Shown here: one piece after another, positions 1-4,583 of the stretch | Layout: every line of letters begins with the position of its first letter | Numbering within the stretch: the stretch's first letter is position 1 | DNA from: Clostridiales bacterium UBA1381 | GTDB taxonomy: Bacteria > Bacillota > Clostridia > UBA1381 | Length of the DNA stretch: 6,160 nt | Direction of reading: 5' to 3' | Assembly: GCA_002305435.1 (NCBI GenBank) | Contig: DBQZ01000027.1 | Location: 1 to 6,160 of the forward strand | Notes under the pieces: model-generated | The model's input: only the letters and a program-made list of their open reading frames with translations | Database searches by the model: none | What the model was told of the DNA's origin: nothing | Position numbers and translations under genes: made by a program

Positions 1-6
1 AACAGA

Positions 7-618
7 ATGCGGTCAAGGGGATCGTTCAGCATAGAAGCAACGATAGTGATGTCGGCCCTGCTGATAATTATAGTGACCATTTATTATGCCTTTATGGCGA
101 TGTATCAATATGCGATAATTACATACGCTGCATCCTACGGAGCGGAGCAGGGAGCCACCGCCTGGGTAAACGGGGGCGATGGTCTTGAGGGCGCCTCGTA
201 CGATGACGGCATTTACTACCGCCTTGGCGAGCTGGGCGGCGGAGATGGTCAAAAGATTGAAAGCATTAAAAGGGCGGTCGAGGACAAGATTAAAGGAGGC
301 GTGCTTTCTACCGACGGGACGGTGGTGGACGTTGATTTTGAAAATACGCTTCTGCAGAGGAAAATCGTTGTAAATGTAAAGCAGAATGTCAATATCCCCT
401 TTGCCGCTATCCTCAATTACTTTACTGATTCAGAAGAGTTTACGATAAATACTAAAGCTACGGCGGTGATAGCAGAGCCGGCGGAGTACATCCGCAATAT
501 CGATTACGCCAAGGAGCTGGCTACGGGACTGGTGGAATGGATAGAAGCAAAGCTCGGCAGTGGCAGCGGTGGAGGAACTTCGGCGATAAAGAGCGCATTG
601 GGAGGTCTGGGGACATAA
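7..618 (+). CDS. TadE-like pseudopilin of a tad/Flp pilus locus
   Basis: This 203-residue protein looks like a minor pilin-like component of a tad-type secretion/pilus system, made as a preprotein in the cytoplasmic membrane with its C-terminal part outside. Residues 1-10 (MRSRGSFSIE) form a class III prepilin signal: a short basic leader, G5 as the processing site, and glutamate at +5 (E10). A hydrophobic helix follows at about 11-37. The outer part ends in a segment typical of clostridial TadE-like proteins (AEPAEYIRNIDYAKEL, 156-171) and a Gly/Ser-rich tail at 184-203. It has no cysteine. The peptidase gene at 3893 is the likely processing enzyme. Only six bases precede the ATG and that frame stays open to the window edge, so the ribosome binding site is not visible and an upstream start cannot be excluded. 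The short basic leader before G5 argues for this ATG. Family assignment is by motif, and the exact role in the pilus is inferred. Confidence 0.85.
   Translation: MRSRGSFSIEATIVMSALLIIIVTIYYAFMAMYQYAIITYAASYGAEQGATAWVNGGDGLEGASYDDGIYYRLGELGGGDGQKIESIKRAVEDKIKGGVLSTDGTVVDVDFENTLLQRKIVVNVKQNVNIPFAAILNYFTDSEEFTINTKATAVIAEPAEYIRNIDYAKELATGLVEWIEAKLGSGSGGGTSAIKSALGGLGT
609..613 (+). promoter_or_regulatory. Shine-Dalgarno-like site for the DUF5702 gene
   Basis: GGGGA lies 6 bases before the ATG at 620, inside the last codons of the preceding gene. A better-matching GGAGG at 601-605 lies 14 bases away, which is too far for normal use. The preceding stop codon (616-618) is one base from this start, so translation is probably coupled by reinitiation. 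Confidence 0.5.
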
Positions 619-619
619 G

Positions 620-2920
620 ATGAAAAGGCAGAGCGGAGCGGTTACTATATTTTTGGTGCTTATCTTGATGGCAAGCGTGTTTTTTGCCGGGGTTTTTATA
701 GACGCATCTCGCATATTGGCAGCAAAGCATGAATTAAAAAATGCAGCTTATGCGGCGGCCAGATCGACAATATCTTATTATGATAAAAATCTGGTGGGCG
801 AATATGGATTGTACGCCTATGACAGCTCTGCGGCGCAGGCCAATTTTGAGAAGTATTTCAATGCAAATATAAAAACCCGAGATAATGGTGTAAACCTGTT
901 AAATTATACGGTAAAAAATATTACGGTAACGCCGGGAAGCAGTATTAACGATCTGGAAGTATTTAAGGATCAGGTTGCAGAGTATTCCAAGTACCGTGCT
1001 CCGGTGACAACAACGATGCTTGTGGTGGACAAGTTTAGGAGTATTTTTAGCTTAGGAGATAAAGCGGACAAGATTACAGAGGCCGGAGATGACCTTGAAG
1101 ATTTCAAAAGCAAGTTTAAGAATTTGGGGCATAAGGCATCTGACGCTGTGAGCAGTGCAGCGTACAATATAACCTCAGATGTGATAGACTGGGATAATAT
1201 TTCCGACTCGAAATCGACAATTGACGGATTGATGAACAATCTCATAGGAAGCTATGATACTGCGATAGCAAATATGGAAAGTGCTAAAACTGAAGCCAAC
1301 AATTATGAGCAGTCTGTAGAGCAGCAGATGAACGCTGTGAGCCAGGGCGCCGGCTTGGGCGATATTCAGCAAGATGCGGACGTAGCATCTGATGCTAAGG
1401 AATTGGAACAGGATGGCGTGGTAGAAGTAGAGCAGTATGCAAGAGATGAAGCGCAGAAGGTAATAAATGATGCAAACAGCAAAAAAGCCCGTGCGCAGAC
1501 GCTTAAAAACGAGGTAACAAACCTCATGGCTACGTATGAACAAAAACAGTGGGAATTGCTTGAAGCAAGGAATAAATATGAGGATGCTAAGGACACTACT
1601 GAGGAAAAAGAAGAAACATATAATAATATAAAAAGCAGCGGTAATTTGGAAAGGGAGATTAAAATCCTTGAAGTGAGAAAGCAGCAGCTTGCCGCTGATA
1701 TTACAGAAAAGCAAGCTAATCTTTCTGAGGAAGAAAAGAAGAAAGTCGATGAATATTTCAATACAGGCGAATATGTAGGTGATGATATATTTGTTGAGTC
1801 AGAGACATTTATAGAGGTCTTGGAGCTGATAGACTCACTGAAAGACGTGCAGAAAGAAAAAAATGAATTGGTATATGCAAACACGCAATACAATCTCCAC
1901 AAGGATACCGCAAAAGCGGAATATGATGTGGCAAAGGCGAATGAGGAAGCCGCAAAACAAGCGGTTGAGGATATAGAAAACGAACTTGATTCCCTGAAAG
2001 GGCAAATTGAGGGAAAATTAAATGAGATGAAAGGCCTTACTATATCCGAGCCAAACGAAATAAAAGAAAAGGATGCCGACGGCGGCAAAATAGATAAAAT
2101 TCTCGAAGGTGAAGGAGAAGAGGGCGAGAATGCTCTTTCAAAGCTGGACGAAATAAAAGAGAGTGTAGCCGGTTTGGCTGAAGAGTACAATGCAACCATA
2201 GAAAAGGCGCAAAGAGGCGATGAGGATGAAGTTGATACCGGCGGTTGGCTTGTATCGAAGGTGAAGAATATATGCAACTATTTCAGCGAGATGTGTTCCA
2301 CATTCACGAATGGGGAAAAACTCCTTGAAAATGCTTATATGGTTGATTTTATCATGGATAAAAGTACATTTATCACTTCTCAGACAGAACGAGATCACAA
2401 ATTCCATGTAGGCGAAGTGGAGTATATAATTTTCGGCCATGAAAAGCAGGGCGACAATATAGTTTCTGCCGTTACAACTATAACGACATTGCGTTTTGCG
2501 ATTAACTTTATAAATTATTTTATAAAAGCTCCGGGAGGATTTGTCTCACGTGCGGTAGCAGGGCTGACCCAGGGGGCGATCCAGACGGCAAAGGACGTTT
2601 ATGATCTTTTGTTTACAAACGATGGCTGTCAGTTATGCCCATCAGTGAAAAATGTAAAGGTATCATATTCAGATCATCTGCGATTGGTTCTTTTTATGAA
2701 ATTCAGCGGAGCATCTGAGGGGATGCTTGATGTTATAAACACAAACCAGAGTTACAATGGAGGTATATCGACAGATAAGCTCTATACAAAGCTGCAAGCG
2801 GATACGGAAGTAGGAATTGATTTAATATTTGTTCCATTATTTGGGGGAGATTGGCTTAATTTTCCGAACATAAAAGATGGCCAGTATATAATACGTACCG
2901 AGGCAGTTGTTGGGTATTAA
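620..2920 (+). CDS. DUF5702/TadG-like membrane-anchored protein with long coiled coil
   Basis: This 766-residue protein has one N-terminal membrane segment (about 7-27, after MKRQSG), so most of it should lie outside the membrane. The following stretch, with ISYYDKNLVGEYGLYAYD at 51-68, matches the DUF5702/TadG-like pattern as I know it. So does the C-terminal part: VEYIIFG at 600-606, then LRFAINFINYF at 624-634, and VSYSDHLRLVLFM at 681-693. Between these ends, about residues 212-532 are rich in Glu, Lys, Ala and Gln and look like coiled coils. Position +5 after G6 is phenylalanine, not glutamate, so it is probably not cleaved by the prepilin peptidase. Its only four cysteines are C552, C559, C670 and C673, the last two forming a CxxC. 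It starts one base after the upstream stop and ends 9 bases before the next gene. The family's biochemical function is unknown; the likely role is envelope assembly or anchoring of the pilus. Confidence 0.85.
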   Translation: MKRQSGAVTIFLVLILMASVFFAGVFIDASRILAAKHELKNAAYAAARSTISYYDKNLVGEYGLYAYDSSAAQANFEKYFNANIKTRDNGVNLLNYTVKNITVTPGSSINDLEVFKDQVAEYSKYRAPVTTTMLVVDKFRSIFSLGDKADKITEAGDDLEDFKSKFKNLGHKASDAVSSAAYNITSDVIDWDNISDSKSTIDGLMNNLIGSYDTAIANMESAKTEANNYEQSVEQQMNAVSQGAGLGDIQQDADVASDAKELEQDGVVEVEQYARDEAQKVINDANSKKARAQTLKNEVTNLMATYEQKQWELLEARNKYEDAKDTTEEKEETYNNIKSSGNLEREIKILEVRKQQLAADITEKQANLSEEEKKKVDEYFNTGEYVGDDIFVESETFIEVLELIDSLKDVQKEKNELVYANTQYNLHKDTAKAEYDVAKANEEAAKQAVEDIENELDSLKGQIEGKLNEMKGLTISEPNEIKEKDADGGKIDKILEGEGEEGENALSKLDEIKESVAGLAEEYNATIEKAQRGDEDEVDTGGWLVSKVKNICNYFSEMCSTFTNGEKLLENAYMVDFIMDKSTFITSQTERDHKFHVGEVEYIIFGHEKQGDNIVSAVTTITTLRFAINFINYFIKAPGGFVSRAVAGLTQGAIQTAKDVYDLLFTNDGCQLCPSVKNVKVSYSDHLRLVLFMKFSGASEGMLDVINTNQSYNGGISTDKLYTKLQADTEVGIDLIFVPLFGGDWLNFPNIKDGQYIIRTEAVVGY
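1253..2215 (+). other. Coiled-coil region of the DUF5702-like protein
   Basis: Residues about 212-532 of the 766-residue protein lack long hydrophobic runs and are dominated by Glu, Lys, Ala, Asn and Gln, with hydrophobic residues at heptad-like spacing. Examples are EAQKVINDANSKKARAQTL near 277 and VEDIENELDSLKGQIEGKL near 449. Breaks occur near 373-400 (acidic, with glycines) and 472-505 (Pro/Gly, GEGEEGE). It probably forms two to four helical hairpins or rods outside the membrane. The boundaries are by eye. Confidence 0.7.
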
Positions 2921-2924
2921 GGAG
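2919..2924 (+). promoter_or_regulatory. Ribosome binding site deciding the start of the second TadE-like gene
   Basis: AAGGAG overlaps the stop codon of the preceding gene (2918-2920) and lies 5 bases before the ATG at 2930. A second in-frame ATG at 2936 would be 11 bases away, so 2930 is preferred. A third ATG at 2925 meets a stop after two codons. Confidence 0.8.
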
Positions 2925-2929
2925 ATGAA

Positions 2930-3871
2930 ATGAGTATGAAAGAAGTTTCAGATAGCAAACGCCAGCAAGGCTCTATGGCTATCGAAGCCGTTATTTCGTT
3001 TACGGTGTTCATCTGTTTTATGTTTACCTTGCTTACAATAGTAAAGATGTCCATGGTAAAGATTACTCTGGATGCGGTAACCTCAGAAACAGCCAAAACT
3101 ATTGCCACATCTGCGTATCCGTTGTCATTTTTGATGGAAAAGCAGGATGCGGCAAATGAGGAGGCAAACGCACTTTTAGATAAGTTTGAGCTTGAAGAGC
3201 GCTCGGAAGATGGTCCGGACGGCATACTTGGATATGTAATGGACGTAGACTATGCGGTAAATGCAATAGGCAACTGGACGGACGCACTGGTGAATTTGGT
3301 AAACAATCTGGATACAATGGCAGAGAGCACACTTTGGAATTTGCTTGGGAATTTGCAATCCTATATAGGAGGGCAGATGGTCAGCGATATGATAAATACA
3401 GCTCTTGATGATTCAGGGATACCGATAGACCGGGATAATGTAACGGTGACGTTTGTAAAATTTCCGCAGGCAAAAAGCGGTTATGAGAAAATACCGGAGG
3501 GTCATTTGACGGATTTCAGCATATCCAAGGATGATTACTCGGCAGAAGATGCAGTCATAGCGCTGGAGTACAGTTATAACATAAGTCTTGGCATTCTGCC
3601 GGATATTGATGTTACATTAAGGAGCATAAGTATAGAGCACGGTTGGCTGTATGGGGGAAACGGGGTACGTACAGCGAGCGAGGAAGGCATTGATGTAGAC
3701 AAGCTGGCAAGTATTATATATGGAGAAAATTCAGTTTATATAGGTTCTGCGTGGACGGGGAATAAATATCATAAAAAGAACTGCCGGACACTTTATCATG
3801 GCGCCAGCCGCATAAGCCTCAGCGTGGCGCAGCAGCGTGGTTACACGCCGTGCAAGGTATGTAATCCGTAA
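2930..3871 (+). CDS. TadE-like pseudopilin with C-terminal zinc-type module
   Basis: This 313-residue preprotein has a class III prepilin signal: a 14-residue leader ending QQG, cleavage expected after G14, then SMAIE with glutamate at +5 (E19). The membrane helix spans about 20-42. The middle (about 50-240) is a TadE-like outer domain with a helical section at 110-160 and a strand-rich end, closing in EHGWLYG (236-242), where relatives often have a Trp-Gly pair. An added C-terminal module at about 268-313 reads VYIGSAWTGNKYH, then C285, an AR-I-L segment and GYTPCKVCNP. H281, C285, C308 and C311 are the likely zinc ligands. This short module is known at the C-termini of Firmicutes secreted proteins and nucleases. 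The other cysteine, C29, sits in the membrane helix. The gene lies between the DUF5702 gene and the peptidase that should process it. A role as a minor or tip pilin is inferred; the job of the metal site is unknown. Confidence 0.86.
   Translation: MSMKEVSDSKRQQGSMAIEAVISFTVFICFMFTLLTIVKMSMVKITLDAVTSETAKTIATSAYPLSFLMEKQDAANEEANALLDKFELEERSEDGPDGILGYVMDVDYAVNAIGNWTDALVNLVNNLDTMAESTLWNLLGNLQSYIGGQMVSDMINTALDDSGIPIDRDNVTVTFVKFPQAKSGYEKIPEGHLTDFSISKDDYSAEDAVIALEYSYNISLGILPDIDVTLRSISIEHGWLYGGNGVRTASEEGIDVDKLASIIYGENSVYIGSAWTGNKYHKKNCRTLYHGASRISLSVAQQRGYTPCKVCNP
3731..3871 (+). other. Predicted zinc-binding H-C-C-C module (C-terminal)
   Basis: Residues 267-313 of the second TadE-like protein. The pattern is YH-x3-C (H281, C285), about 22 residues including GASRISL and an Ala-x3-GY element, then PC-x2-C-x-P (C308, C311). 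I recognise this as the compact Ada-like zinc fold often attached to the end of secreted nucleases and surface proteins in Firmicutes. All four ligands are intact and the protein ends two residues after the last one. Zinc binding is predicted from the pattern, not shown. Confidence 0.75.
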
Positions 3872-3880
3872 ACTTATGGC

Positions 3881-3886
3881 GAGGAG
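3881..3886 (+). promoter_or_regulatory. Ribosome binding site of the prepilin peptidase gene
   Basis: GAGGAG lies 6 bases before the ATG at 3893 and 9 bases after the preceding stop codon. It supports this start and independent translation initiation inside the operon. Confidence 0.8.
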
Positions 3887-3892
3887 ACAGAG

Positions 3893-4465
3893 ATGACAGC
3901 AGCATATATAGGCATATGCGCCGCAAATATAGCGGCATCAGGGTTTTGGGTAAAGCAATACGGGAAAAAGTGGGTCGTTTTCGGAGCGGCTTTAGCCGTA
4001 ATATTTTCTGCGGTGGTGTTTTTGTCAGGTATGGGATTATATGGATTGCTTGCAATCGCTATGGAGGGGATGCTTTTTGTATCGGCTATTGAGGATATAA
4101 AGCATATGTCAGTGCCGACAAAGTTGCTGTTGGCAGAGATGCTTTTTTCTGTGGTAATGATGTTTTTTGTGCCGGACACACAGTTTTGGCTGATGCTGGT
4201 AACAGCGTTGTTTTTTGGAGGAATTCTGTTTATTATATCGAAAAAGTCTCACGGTTCTATAGGCATGGCGGATGTTGTATGTATAACGGTTGCTGCGTTT
4301 TCCCTGCCGCTGGATGCTTTTATAAGAGCAGTGTTTACGGCTATGTTTTTAGCGGTGATATTTGGAGTTGGGCTTATGCTGTTTAAAAAGAAAAAGGCAC
4401 AAACCCAGATACCATTTATTCCATTTATGGCGTTTTCCTATATAACCGCTGTGATGTTTTTATAA
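3893..4465 (+). CDS. A24 prepilin peptidase, short TadV/CpaA type
   Basis: This is a 190-residue integral membrane aspartic protease that removes the leader of pilin and pseudopilin preproteins at the cytoplasmic face of the membrane. It has about six hydrophobic segments: 1-18, 27-45, 49-65, 80-115 (probably two), 127-165 (probably two) and 174-190. The two A24 catalytic aspartates are present: D68 in AIEDIKHMSVP, with the usual proline shortly after, and D127 in the GxGD-type motif GMAD (124-127). IPFIPF (173-178) matches the conserved IPF-x-P-F element. The N-terminal cysteine-containing methylase domain of PilD-type enzymes is absent, as is usual for TadV/CpaA-size members. The second glycine of GxGD is alanine here. 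The likely substrates are the two TadE-like proteins at 7 and 2930, plus an Flp pilin outside the window. The gene starts 21 bases after the previous stop and is the last of the tight four-gene cluster. Confidence 0.93.
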   Translation: MTAAYIGICAANIAASGFWVKQYGKKWVVFGAALAVIFSAVVFLSGMGLYGLLAIAMEGMLFVSAIEDIKHMSVPTKLLLAEMLFSVVMMFFVPDTQFWLMLVTALFFGGILFIISKKSHGSIGMADVVCITVAAFSLPLDAFIRAVFTAMFLAVIFGVGLMLFKKKKAQTQIPFIPFMAFSYITAVMFL

Positions 4466-4484
4466 TCAAAGATAATATTGATTT

Positions 4485-4513
4485 TTGCTGCGGCAGAAAT
4501 TTTATATTATATT
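4485..4513 (+). promoter_or_regulatory. Possible sigma-A promoter for the repeat-protein gene
   Basis: TTGCTG (4485-4490) and TATATT (4508-4513) are 17 bases apart, matching 3 of 6 and 5 of 6 consensus positions. The stretch is AT-rich, so competing choices exist: TTGATT (4478-4483) with TATATT (4503-4508) at a poor 19-base spacing, or the overlapping TATTAT at 4505-4510. The start point would fall at about 4515-4520, on the inverted repeat. A promoter here is plausible because the 118-base gap contrasts with the near-zero gaps upstream, but read-through from the operon is also possible. Confidence 0.3.
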
Positions 4514-4555
4514 ATACAACAGTCCGCGTTGTATGAAAAAAATATTTTAGCGGAC
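4514..4555 (+). promoter_or_regulatory. Inverted repeat with possible H-type pseudoknot in the leader
   Basis: ATACAAC (4514-4520) and GTTGTAT (4528-4534) are perfect 7-base complements around a 7-base loop, AGTCCGC. Six of the loop bases, GTCCGC (4522-4527), are perfectly complementary to GCGGAC (4550-4555). As RNA this gives a compact H-type pseudoknot: stem 1 of 7 bp, a 1-base first loop, stem 2 of 6 bp, no bases between the stems, and a 15-base A/U-rich last loop. As DNA, the dyad could instead be an operator overlapping the promoter. No T-run follows, so it is not a standard terminator. It matches no riboswitch class I can name. Confidence 0.4.
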
Positions 4556-4571
4556 AGAAAGGTCAGATGAT

Positions 4572-4576
4572 AAGGA
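4572..4576 (+). promoter_or_regulatory. Ribosome binding site deciding the start of the repeat-protein gene
   Basis: AAGGA lies 7 bases before the ATG at 4584, good spacing, but only 1 base before the in-frame ATG at 4578. This favours the start at 4584 (MKNRISAV). AAAGG at 4558-4562 is 15 bases from 4578 and is not a good match for it either. Confidence 0.65.
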
Positions 4577-4583
4577 TATGAAC

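Noticed and set aside
620..700. Prepilin-type cleavage of the DUF5702-like protein after G6
   Set aside because: The residue at +5 is Phe (AVTIF), not the glutamate seen in both TadE-like proteins, so it is more likely an uncleaved membrane anchor.
1175..1714. A 179-codon minus-strand open frame rich in Phe, Ile and Leu
   Set aside because: It could pass for a membrane protein, but it mirrors the A-rich coiled-coil coding strand and overlaps another antisense frame.
1366..2277. A 303-codon open frame on the minus strand inside the DUF5702-like gene
   Set aside because: Its product is almost entirely Ser, Phe, Ala and Cys, the expected antisense image of a Glu/Lys/Ala-rich coiled coil. It has no recognisable domain and the + strand gene is convincing.
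4186..4386. A 66-codon + strand frame within the prepilin peptidase gene
   Set aside because: It overlaps the catalytic D127 region of a well-supported gene in another frame and has no family signal.
4464..4486. Possible intrinsic terminator after the peptidase gene: AATCAA / TTGATT followed by TTT
   Set aside because: The stem is 6 bp with a single G-C pair and an 8-base loop, and the T-run is short. It is too weak to call; the cluster may read through into the repeat-protein gene.
4514..4534. The 7-bp inverted repeat as a terminator
   Set aside because: The bases that follow are GAAAAAAATATTTTA, with no immediate T-run on the + strand, and no gene on the minus strand needs one there.
4578..4580. 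Upstream in-frame ATG for the repeat protein (MNMKN)
   Set aside because: The AAGGA site is only one base before it but seven before the ATG at 4584, and the later start gives a standard MKN signal-peptide opening. The earlier start would add only two residues.
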